From Zingiber officinale (Eukaryota > Streptophyta > Magnoliopsida > Zingiberales > Zingiberaceae): a stretch of DNA of 64,000 nucleotides. Both the position numbers and the translations under genes were made by a program. Below are positions 25,301 through 37,300 of this stretch, in pieces; the stretch's first letter is position 1; each line of letters opens with the position of its first letter. Under the pieces are notes generated by a model, which ran no database searches, was not told the DNA's origin, and worked only from the letters and a program-made list of their open reading frames with translations. Location of the stretch: the NCBI RefSeq assembly GCF_018446385.1, contig NC_055991.1:120137794-120201793 (forward strand), given 5' to 3'.

Positions 25301-28300
25301 AACACTTATAAGGACCAATACTCTTTGCCAGGAATTAATCTAATATTGAAGAAAATCGGAAATAGCAGAATCTTTTCTAAATTTGATCTGAAATCAGGAT
25401 TCCATCAAGTAATGATGGATCCGGAATTTATTTCATGGACTGCATTTCTGGTACCTCAGGGCCTTTATGAATGACTTGTGATGCCTTTTGGGCTCAAGAA
25501 TGCACCTGCCATTTTTCAAAGGAAAATGGATAACTGTTTTCGAAACTGTGAGGAATTTCTAGCTATTTATATTGATGATATATTGGTATTCTCAGATTCA
25601 GAAAAAGATCATGTATTACATCTTACAAGAATGCTTGAAATCTGTGAAAAAGAAGGCTTAGTTTTATCTCCCTCAAAAATGAAGATTGCCCAACCTGAGA
25701 TAGAATTTTTAGGGGCTACAGTTGGCAATAGGAAGATAAAATTACAGCAGCATATTGTTAAAAAAATTCTTGACTTTGATGAGCAAAAATTACAGACACT
25801 TAAAGGGCTCAGGTCTTGGCTTGGCATTATTAATTATGCAAGACCATATATTAAAAATTTGAGTGCATTACTTGGTCCTCTATACTCAAAGACAGCCCCA
25901 ACGGGTGACAGAAAATTCAAAAATTCGGATTGGGAAATTGTTAAAAAAATTCGACAAGTCATCCAGGAACTTCCAGATTTAGAGTTACCCCCCAATGATG
26001 CATAGATAATTATTGAAACAGATGGGTGTATGGAAGGATGGGGAGGTATTTGTAAATGGAAGACAGGAAAATATGATGCAAAGAACTCAGAACGTATTTG
26101 TGCATATGCCAGTGGAAAATTTCCTACAGTTAAGTCTGCTATTGATTCAGAAATCCATGAATGTATGGAATCCTTATCTGCTTTAAAGATTCATTATCTT
26201 GACAAAGAAGAAATTACACTCAGAACAGATTGTCATGCCATTATTAAATTTTTTAATAAGACTGTTCAGAACAAGCCATCAAGGATAAGGTGGATTTCCT
26301 TCATTGACTACATAACTTGTACGGGAGTCAATATTAAATTTGAACATATTGAAGGCGCTAACAATCAACTTGCAGATGCTTTGTCAAGATTAATACATTA
26401 TGTTATTTCAAATCCTAATGATGATCAGAATGAAGTATTCCATATACTAGAGGCAGCCCTTGAAGAGATAAAGATGCGCCAACAATGATACAAGACAAAA
26501 TGGCGAGCATGATAGATTCAATTATTGCAGCACCAGCAGAGAAGGTGGCGAGCATGATAGATTCAATTATTGCAGCACCAGCAGAGAAGGTGGCGAGCAT
26601 GACAGATTCAATTATTGCGGCACCAACAGTGAAGGAATCTACTTTTGTGAAAAACAATGCAGAATTATTGGCGTGGAAAAACAAAAGCGGTGATAATGCG
26701 ATACAGATGGATGAAAATTAGGAATTGAGCCCCGGGGAGCCGTTCCTTATATCGTCCTTTTGTAAAATATGTGTGGTGTGTTTTCATTACTTGCATGTTA
26801 AGTATTGTAAAGGATTATAGACAGCTAAAAAGTTAGATATGATAAGATGCGATGGGGCCCAACTGTGTACCCGATCTTATCACAATAGCTCAAAAACTTG
26901 TCTATAAAATCCAAGTAAGTTTGCACTTTGCAAGACAGGTGGATTTTATAGTCTGTCTTGCAAAGTGCAAACTTGGATTTTATAGACAAGTTTTTGAGCT
27001 ATTGTGATAAGATCGGGTACACAGTTGGGCCCCATCGCATCTTATCATTTCTAGCTTTTTAGCTGTCTATAATCCTTTACAATACTTAACATGCAAGTAA
27101 TGAAAACACACCACACATATTTTACAAAAGGACGATATAAGGAATGGCTCCCCGGGGCTCAATTCCTAATTTTCATCCATCTGTATCGCATTATCACCGC
27201 TTTTGTTTTTCCACGCCAATAATTCTGCATTGTTTTTCACAAAAGTAGATTCCTTCACTGTTGGTGCCGCAATAATTGAATCTGTCATGCTCGCCACCTT
27301 TTTCTGATGGTGCTGCAATAATTGAATCTATCATGCTCGCCACCTTCTCTGCTGGTGCTGCAATAATTGAATCTATCATGCTCGTCATTTTGTCTTGTAT
27401 CATTGTTGGCGCATCTTTTATCTCTTCAAGGGCTGCCTCTAGTATATGGAATACTTCATTCTGATCATCATTAGGATTTGAAATAACATAATGTATTAAT
27501 CAAGTTCAATATGTTCAAATTTAATATTGACTCCCGTACCAGTTATGTAGTCAATGAAGGAAATCCACCTTACCCTTGATGGCTTGTTCTGAACCGTCTT
27601 ATTAAAAAATTTAATAATGGCATGACAATCTGTTCTGAGTGTAATTTCTTCTTTGTCAAGATAATGAATCTTTAAAGCAGATAAGGATTCCATACATGCA
27701 TGGATTTCTGAATCAATAGCAGACTTAACTGTAGGAAATTTTCCACTGGCATATGCACAAATACGTTCTGAGTTCTTTGCATCATATTTTCCTGTCTTCC
27801 ATTTACAAATACCTCCCCATCCTTCCATACACCCATCTGTTTCAATAATTATGTATGCATCATTGGGGGTTAACTCTAAATCTGGAAGTTCCTGGATGAC
27901 TTGTCGAATTTTTTTAACAATTTCCCAATCCGAATTTTTGAATTTTCTGTCACCCGTTGGGGCTGTCTTTGAGTATAGAGGACCAAGTAATGTACTCAAA
28001 TTTTTAATATATGGTCTTGCATAATTAATAATGCCAAGCCAAGACCTGAGCCCTTTAAGTGTCAGTAATTTTTGCTCATCAAAGTCAAGAATTTTTTTAA
28101 CAATATGCTGCTGTAATTTTATCTTTCTATTACCAACTGTAGCCCCTAAAAATTCTATCTCAGGTTGGGCAATCTTCATTTTTTAGGGAGATAAAACTAA
28201 GCCTTCTTTTTCACATATTTCAAGCATTCTTGTAAGATGTAATACATGATCTTTTTCTGAATCTGAGAATACCAATATATCATCAATATAAATAGCTAGA

Positions 28301-31300
28301 AATTCCTCACAGTTTCGAAAACAGTTATCCATTTTCCTTTGAAAAATGGCAGGTGCATTCTTGAGCCCAAAAGGCATCACAAGCCATTCATAAAGGCCCT
28401 GAGGTACCAGAAATGCAGTCCATGAAATAAATTCCGGATCCATCATTACTTGATGGAATCCTGACTTCAGATCAAATTTAGAAAAGATTCTGCTATTTCC
28501 GATTTTCTTCAATATTAGATTAATTCCTGGCAAAGAGTATTGGTCCTTATAAGTGTTGTCATTCAGAGTTTTATAATTGAAGACCAATCTTTCCTTTCCT
28601 TTCTTTTCCTTCCCCGTTATTGGATCTATAGTTGTACCAGATTGAACAACAAAGGCCATAGTTTGATGTCTAGAAGTACTGGGCCTAATAACCTTTAAAG
28701 CCAGAAGAGAGTCTATATGAACTTTAAAAGTTGCTTCCATTGCTGGTGTTATATGTTTCAGGGGTTTATCCTGTATAGTTAAATCAGGATTTATGATGTC
28801 CAATTTACAGACTATTCTATTTTTTGACCAAAACAACGTTGGATTTTCACCAATATAACCCATGGATTTTAGTCGCTGAATAGTTGGTGCAAATTGTAAA
28901 TGAAAATTGGTTACTGTCCCCAAAAATTCCTTTCTTCCAACCTCAAGTTCATTATGCAGGGTAATAAACTCTTCTGCTTCCATTTCTAATTCAGGAATTG
29001 CATAAGCTGAAGTATTTACCTCTGGTGTTGTGTTGATGGTAGTAATACTTCTATAGAAAGTAATTTCTGAGCCTTCTATACGCAATCCTCCAGCAACAGT
29101 TCTGATAAAATTGCATCCCAGCAACATTTGTATTCCATCTTTGAGGTTCATCTGTAACTGATAGGTAAATGGAATTCTGAATTTATGATTTGAAATTGTC
29201 ATCATACCTTCTTTTACCTTCTTCTTTGTTTCCTGTTGAGAATTTATTTCAGAAAATACCATCTTATAGTTTATCTCTTCAAAAGCTTCCCTTGGTAATG
29301 CATCCTGGCAGATACAACATTTAGTAGCACCAGTATCGAGTATGGCTTGTACCTTAGCATCAGGAATTCCTGGAATATGAAAAGTAATTTTCATGTTGTA
29401 TAATCTGTTTAGAAGAGATTTTGTTGGTGCCGAGAATGCTAATTCTTCTTCTGTAGAACCAAAGGCTCCTTCTCCTCTTTCAGTGTGGGTTAATGATTCC
29501 ACTGCTTCTATTGGAAGGGTAATAATTTTTTCCAGTATGAATTGGGCGATGCTATCTCCTGCTAGAAGTGAGATTATTTCATTAGAATTGTTAAGTACTA
29601 ATAATTTAATCTCACCTCTATAATCAACATCAATAACTCCGGCTCCAATATCAATTTTTCGTTTTGCCGCTGCTCCAGATCTGGATGCTATTCTTGCGTA
29701 ACAATTATCAGGAAATTCCATACTTATGCCAGTTGAAACAATCATTCTGTCATGCGCAGGTATTGTGATATTTTGATCAAGAAATAAATCATATCCCGCT
29801 GCTCCTGCTGATCGCCTTTCAGGGATCCTTGCTGTTGGAGTTAACCGCTTAATTTTTAAGAATTCAAAAGTAACAGTATTATTACTCCGCCTTTCACCCT
29901 CAGAAAAAGATAAAATATCATTCTCAGAATCATCTGTATCTTCCAGTAAGATTGATTTACCCTTTTGTTTGTCAAGAATAGCTTGTAAGTGCTGCGTGTA
30001 GTCTAGTAACTCTTGAATTATTTCATCCTGTTTCTGATATGGAGGTATGAATGATTTTTCCTTCATGTAAATTGTTTTGTGCAGATAATACTTGGAACAT
30101 GATGGGCAAGTTGTCATTTTACAAATTAAACAGTGTAACCTCATAGAATCTGTTGTAATCATTTTGCAAAATGTACAATAAAGATACTTAGCTTCTGGTA
30201 TAATGGAATTTTCCTCCCAATTATGTGGACAGTTCTTCATAGTGTCGCCTACGAATACTCGTGATCGCCATCCACATTGCTCATCTCCCATCATAAATGT
30301 TGTCTCCCATTGTAAGTCTTCCAAGGCATATTTTGCATAATTTATTGGTCCTACTTCTCCCTCAGATAAACTGCAAATTGCATCAGAATCAGGTTCATTT
30401 AAATCAACTGAAAGAATATCATAATCAGATGGTAAATCTAATTGATCCATGACAGCGGCTCTTGCAATATTGCCAGTCTTTCTTTTACAATCTCGAGCAA
30501 AGTGACCAGGTTCTCCACAAATGAAACATTTGCACTTATGCTGTTGCTCAGCCTTTTTCTTCTTAAAAACCCGAACATGTGTGTCATGGGGTTTTCCTTT
30601 ATAGGTTTTTGATTTTCTAAGACCAAATTTCTTTTGCTTGCCCTCATAATACCCTGGAATTGGTATTTTGTTGCAGAATGCCAAATCCTTAACACTACGT
30701 TGTATTGCTGCCTTTTTGCATAATTCAGCCAGATATTGATAAATAAAATGAATACGTGGCATAACACCAATTTGATTTCCTACATGTCTTAATTTATAGG
30801 CTGCTTCAATATCATTAGAAATCAATGGTGGCAATTTTCTGAATAACTTATCTGATAGTTCTGAATTGATAAACATTCTACCAGATTTAGCAGCTAATAC
30901 TTTGTAATCATTTAAAAAGCTTAAGACATCTTTCTTACTAGAGCATGTTAATCGCTCTAGATCTATGTATGCTTGATCTTGTTCTACAGTCGTACCTTGG
31001 TATGGATCTTCCAGTAGAATAAATCGTCTGATGGCTGATAACACATTCTGGGTTTCTCCTGCCATCTGAATGAGTTCCTCATATTCCTGTGCATACATCA
31101 TACGCCATTGTATCCACATTTTTTCTCATTTTCTCCCAATAGATTTTCAATAAATTGCACTTTTTGTTTGTTGTCTAACCATGTTCGGTCATTTACTAAA
31201 TTATTAGTAATAGACTCCCAACGTGAAATAACATCATGGTACTGACCTATGTCTTCTGGTAATACTAGCATGGCACCAGTATTTTGTTGAGCAGATGGTA

Positions 31301-34300
31301 ATACCCAAGTATTATGTTCCAATGCTTTGCCTTTAAACCTTCCTCTGAATTGCCCATTATCATTAAACTGAGGAGTCGTTCCTTGTGCTGGTGGATAATT
31401 GATTTGTCCCATAAGAGGCTCATTAGGTTGTTTGTAATTGGAAATCGCAGATTCAGAAGTTGAAGCCAGGGCTTTTTCCAATTGTTTGAACATTGGATAT
31501 TCCAAATGTTCCGTGTTGACATGTGCCACTTCATGCTCCTGATGCAAGTTAAGAGCTGAGACATTATTAGTTAATTGATCCACACTTATTACCTCATTAT
31601 GAATTTCTTCAGGCACATTGTAAACTTCATATTCTACTTGTTCTGGATTTTCATATATTTCATACCAAACTCCTGGAGGTATTCCTTCAGGAATTCGGTC
31701 AATAAAGTCTTCAAAAGAATAATCCAGTGGTATTGGGTTATGCCATCCGTTTTGCATCGGTAATTGACTTTCAATTTGCTCCATATGTTGGACTACTTGC
31801 TGCCAATATTGCTCTGATTCTTCTTCTTGTGACACTTGGTCTTGTGGAAATGTTGTTGTCTCTTCTTGAATAGGTGTTAATACTGGATAGTCCAACTCCT
31901 GATTTTGGAGTCCTAAATAATAAGATTCTAGATCATCTTCTTCTTCTTGAGTTACTGCTAACTCATTTGGATCAAACTCTGGATCATCTTCCCAGGGAGT
32001 ATCTTCCCAAATGCTTGGACAGACTACCTCTTCTTTTGTTTTATCCTCATCATCATCATCATCATCATCATCATCCCAGCAAGGTTTAGTAGGAGGAATA
32101 AAAGGAACAGGAGGAGGTGCAGCATAGTTTACATAGAAATTATACCTTCCTGTAGGTTCTCCCAGAGTATCCCACCGGTCATTTGTATCAGGCATACCAA
32201 ATTCTTGAAGAAATACTCCAGCAAATTCTTCTTCATGTATATCTTCCGTATCTCTTTCATTATAGTTACTAGGCCTTGGATTTCCTGTTGATCGATATCC
32301 AGAGAAGGCCAATGAAATTGATCCGTCCAGTAATGTTGTTGTTCTCACCGCTTGCGGATTTCGTATTTGGGGTGTATTTGGTGGTTGTAGTATCCATCGC
32401 ATTCCTTGAAGTTCCGCAGTTGTTCTTGGTGTTGCTGGCACTGCATTAATACCTGTACTTGCAAATAATCTGCAACATTTTGTATATTATATCTGAATCC
32501 TGCATGACTGGTATTTGTTAATCTACCAATCAGTCCCCTGGTAATTAAAAGATTACTTTCTGCAGAATTTCATTGCTTGTACCCATGTGTTTGTATAGCA
32601 ATTTCAATATGATGATAAAAATCTTCTACACTGATTAAAAGATTTGGTGCTATGTAAACAAATTGGGTACCTTCAGATAAATCGACTTCCATGGTTCCGA
32701 TTATGGATCTATCATCATTCCATCTGGTATCCCTTAAGACTATTAGCGCATTTGTTCCTGCATTTCTTCTATGGAGTGCATGTATGCGTATCATAACTAA
32801 TCCCAAATGTATTAATTGCATACCTTCTCTTCTGAGAATACCATAGCTTTCTGTATTTATAAGGGATAAATTCTGCTGCCCTTCAGTTACCAAAACTCTT
32901 GTTTCTGAGTAATGTTGATATACTCGATGTCTGGGTTCAGACCAATGTGTTGTGTAAAGTGTTTCTGCTGGTACTAAAGATGCTCTTCGTTGTTGAGATA
33001 ATTCTAGTTCTGCTTCTGGATTAAGCTGGCTTTCTAATGTTCTATTACTTCCTTGTCTTCGAGATAATCTTCTTTGTGCTTCATACCTCAGCCTAGCCAT
33101 TCTCCTATAACTTCGGATTTGATCTTCTTGAGTTGATACAGCAGGTTGTGAAGTTTCTGTCGTTGTAATGGCTTCAGTAATATTAGGCCTGGTTCTGCTC
33201 GTCATGGCTTTTTGCTTTTTCCCTTTCTTCCTTTAGGATTTTTAATGGATCTTTGTACACAAAGAAAGGTTCCTCCTTTGATTTTGTTTTTCCCAGGCTT
33301 AGTCCTTCTAACTGCTTTGCTATATCAGCAATTTGATTAGAGGTATCAACAGGCTTTATCAGTAATTGATCAAGCTTTGTATTAATAGACAATAACAGTT
33401 CAATAATTGTATTATTTTGTCTATTAATATCTTTCACTAAGGCTTCTTTAGCAAATATAAATTCAATAGCCGGATTACTAACTATTTCTGTATTTTCTAA
33501 AGCTTCTAAATATGTCTTTGTAGAAGCTGATTGAGGTAGATTCATGCAAACTGTTTTTTAATTTCCTTTACTACCTCCTGTAGTTGTCTAACTTGAGTTT
33601 GCAGATTTTGTAGCACAATCACCGTCTGTTCTTCAATTAATTTCGGTTGCTTTTCTAGAATTAATTCTCTAACATCTTTGACTGTCAACGGCTTATAGAA
33701 TAGGATTTCCTTTTGAAGTTCAAATACCGCCTTTTGCAACTTTTGCTGTACCTTAGATGTTGTTTCCAGAGAATTTAGTAACTCAGCTTGGTTCTCATTG
33801 ATGACCTTAAGTAAGGTTCTATATTCACTTCGAGAAATTCTGGAGTGTACTATCAAACGGTCATAGACTACGTCTATGTTATGAGAGATGTCCCTAAGTC
33901 TTACTTCTGTTGCTAAGTCCAGGTATTCTAGATCCGCTACTCTCGAATTTTGATACCAATCCTTTATAGCTTTTTCTAGTCTTTCAGCCATAATTAATAT
34001 AAGATTTTAAACTATAAATGTTACTGATGATACCTTGTTCCAGGTGTTTTCCTGCCATCTGTTCTGGCCTAATTTCACCTTACTAAAGCATATCACAATA
34101 ACATTTAATAATCAAAAATCAAATATAACTATGAAGGAAAGTTTTCTATAAAGAAATGGATCATTATTCATGATGCATTACTAGAATACCTGTATAAGAA
34201 AATTAGCCGGACATCGCTCTGATACCAAAATTATACCCGTGCACAAGATATTGCGGAAGCTAGAAACTAATAACTCACTTTAAAAGTGAAAATATTACAA

Positions 34301-37300
34301 AGGATTACAGAGAACACTTGAGTATAGGCGCTTAGAGCTCTTGAACTCAAGATGTTCTCTGTAATCCTTTGTAATTTTTCCACTTTTAAAGTGAGTTATT
34401 AGTTTCTAGCTTCCGCAATATCTTGTGCACGGGTATAATTTTGGTATCAGAGCGATGCCGATCGCAGGTTTTCTCCACAAACTTCTCCGAGCGGATATAG
34501 TTCTGCTGCATGATAGCAACCCGGCTCGGTTCGGAATCTTGATATTCTTTGAAAGCAGCTCGAGAGGCCTCTAACGCGTCTTGAAGGGTCTTCAGATCAC
34601 TCTGAAGAGTGGCCACCTCCGCCGAGCGTCCATCCTTTTCAGTGGTCAGCAGGTCGGTTAACTCGTTGACTTTCACCTCGAACGCCCGGGCCTCAGCATT
34701 CTTTGCTTCCAGGTCGGTGATGGCTTGATTCTTCCTGTTGGTGGCCAATGTGATATTCTTGTCATATGTCTTGACCTGGGTCTCAAACCGGTCCACCATG
34801 GTCTGCAAGCACGAGGATCTGTGCCGCTCGGCCTCTAGTAGTTTGGTGGTCTTCTCCAGATCGACCTTCAGCTCGGCATAAGAAGGGCCTTGAAGAGGAG
34901 TCCCACCAGAGACCTTGAGCTTTTTGAATTCCTCCTCGAGGAAAGCTAAGCGGTGGCAAACCGCTATACTTTCCACCCAATGCTGCGATTCGGTTAAAAA
35001 TGTAAAGAATAGTCAATACCGAGCGGGGGATGAGAAGAAAAGGCTTGTGAGAGTTACCCCAGTAGTTTGTTACAGATAGCTCTTGCCGAGCAGCCCAGGT
35101 GGCATCACGCCCACGCGCGCTCGGGCGTCCTCCCAGACTTTTGCGAGAGGCCCCCGAATTGTTATCAAGTGTTCGGGGCTCGTCGGCTATTCAGCCTTCT
35201 GCAAGTATTCTTCTGTTGGTAGGTGGAGCAAAGCCATGATCGTCCTGTGCCGGCCCGGAGTAGACTGAGCGGACGCAGATGGGGCAGAAGATTATCCGGT
35301 CGGCTCGGAGCGGATAAGAGATCGCTTGATTATCCGGCGGGCTGGAGGAAGCGAGGTAAGGGGCTGAGTCGCTACGGGGTCGGAAGGCCAGTCTCCTTGA
35401 GATAGGGTCCTGTCGGACGACAACGCTTCCACAGACGCAGGAGCTGGAGGATCGTCCATCTGTTCGGACACGTGAACGGCAGAGGTGGCTGAGCGGGTGG
35501 GGGTGCCCGTTCGGCGACGTTTACGCCCGACCAACGGAAGTTCATCGTCATCAGATTCGGCTTCCTCGGGCTGAGTGGCTGGTTGGGCACTCGGTGGAGC
35601 GGTCTCCCCAGCTGCATCGGTGGTGACTGTCCGAGCGGCAGATGCCTTGCCCGTCGTCCGTACCTCTTCATTCTCACCTTCGTGAGAGCCGATCGGGGTG
35701 AGACCCAGTTTCTCCGCCTCCTGCGCGGCCGAGGGGTTTATAGTCGCCGGTCCGACTCTGGGATTTAACGTCGCCGCTCGACGGTCTTCGGACCGGGGAG
35801 TTTATAGTCGCTGGTCCGACTCTGGGATTTAATGTTGCCGCTCGACGGTCTTCGGGCCGGGGGTTTATAGTCGCCGGTCCGACTCTGGGATTTAACGTCG
35901 CCGCTCGACGGTTTTCGTTCGGCATAAATTGTTCGTATCCTTGGTTTCCTTTGATTTTACTCCTGCGGTCAAAAGATATAGCAGGATTGAATATTATGAG
36001 TTACAACGACACACCTTTCACCCAGCTCGATACGGCTGGAGATGATTTGCGCTCCACGGTCGTTCTAGCTTCCGTCCATCTTCATCCTCAAGGTAATAGG
36101 CGCCCGAATGGAACTTTTCTACAATCTTGAACGGCCCAGCCCAAGGAGCTCCCAGCTTGGTCACATCGCCGACCGGCTTAACTTTCTTCCAGACGAGGTC
36201 GCCGACTTGAAAAGATCTGGGAATTACCCATCTGTTGTAGCTTTGCTTCATCCTCTGCCGGTACGCCATCAACCGAACGGCGGCCTTAGCAAGCGTCTCG
36301 TTCACCAGGTCCAGCTCCAAATGCCTCCGCTCAGCATTGTTCTCGTCGTACACTTTGATCCGGTCGGATTCCACCCCGACTTCTACCGGGACGATTGCTT
36401 CTCCCCCGTACACCAGGTGAAAGGGGGTCGCTCCTGTTCCCTCCTTGGGCGTCGTTCGGAGCGCCCATAATACCCCGAGCAGTTCGTCCACCCAACTGCC
36501 ACCTTCATGGTCGAGCCGAGCCAGAAGAACTCGTAAGATCTCCCGATTGGTGACTTCGGCTTGCCCGTTACTTTGGGGATATGCTACGAAGGTGAAGGCT
36601 TGCTGGATGTCGTACCCCTCGCACCATTCCCTGAGTTGCTGACCCGAGAACTGCCTCTCATTATCGGAGATGAGCCGTCGCGGGATGCCGAACCGACAAA
36701 TGATATGCTACTATATAAATTTTTTGACCATCTCCTCGGTTATTTTAGCTAGCGGCTCGACTTCAATCCATTTGGAAAAATAGTCCACTACTACTAGCAA
36801 GAACTTTCGCTGTCCGATCGCCATTGGAAATGGTCCCATAATGTCCATGCCCCATTGATCGAACGGGCGGGACACCACGGAAGTTTTTAATTCTTCCGCG
36901 GGACGATGTGAGAAATTATGGTACCGTTGGCAGGATAAACACGTGGCGACTGTCCGGGCGACGTCCTCCTGTAAAGTTGGCCAAAACTAGCCGGCCAAAA
37001 GAATCTTCCTCGCCAACGAGCGGCCGCTAGGATGCTCGCCACATGAGCCTTGGTGTACCTCTTGCAGAATATAGTCCACATCCTCCGAGCCAACGCATTT
37101 AAGCAGAGGCCTGGAGAACGCTTTTTTGTAAAGCTGGTCGCCGATGAGGACGAACCGACCAGCTCTCCTTCTGAGCAGATGCGCCTCCTACCGATCGGAC
37201 GGTGTTGCTCCTGACTTCAAAAACTCTGTTATAGTCGTCCGCCAGTCATTTGGAAATGTGAGTCCTTCCATCCGGTCGATGTGGACGACCAAAGATACCT

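Larger units (their letters stand above)
23221..26938 (+). mobile_element. Endogenous badnavirus-like sequence, partial copy (left arm)
   Basis: This is the 3' half of a caulimovirid genome: CCHC knuckle, Cys-rich region, dUTPase, protease, RT, RNase H, a small downstream ORF and part of the intergenic region. It starts inside the capsid-knuckle region, joined directly to the retrotransposon aORF. It is a mirror copy of 26953-30652. It cannot encode a complete virus. Confidence 0.92.
26953..34457 (-). mobile_element. Endogenous badnavirus-like virus, near full-length copy (right arm)
   Basis: About 7.3 kb, the size of a badnavirus genome, starting at a Met-tRNA primer-binding site (34216-34227) and ending in the intergenic promoter region. 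In order it has ORF1, ORF2, a long ORF3 polyprotein and the small downstream ORF. The layout, tRNA-Met site and ATGA overlaps point to the genus Badnavirus or a close relative within Caulimoviridae. Stops and frameshifts in ORF3 make it defective. It is fused at its 5' end to a palindrome and then to the Gypsy aORF. Confidence 0.92.
22120..35729. repeat. Large inverted duplication (aORF plus virus), hairpin-forming
   Basis: Left arm: 22120-23219 (aORF) and 23221-26938 (virus). Right arm: 35729-34627 (aORF) and 30652-26953 (virus), read in reverse. The spacer is 14 nt (26939-26952). Only about 4 kb (30653-34626) of the right arm has no partner. Identity is very high by eye. Small differences include a 15-nt gap near 24265, a gap of about 31 nt near 27500 and scattered single-base changes. 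Confidence 0.93.

Noticed and set aside
30438..30770. 110-codon minus-strand frame in the capsid region
   Set aside because: Alternative frame of the viral polyprotein over the zinc knuckle; no independent support.
35730..35925. CRISPR-like array
   Set aside because: Units are adjacent without unique spacers and the genome is a plant nucleus; a plain tandem repeat.
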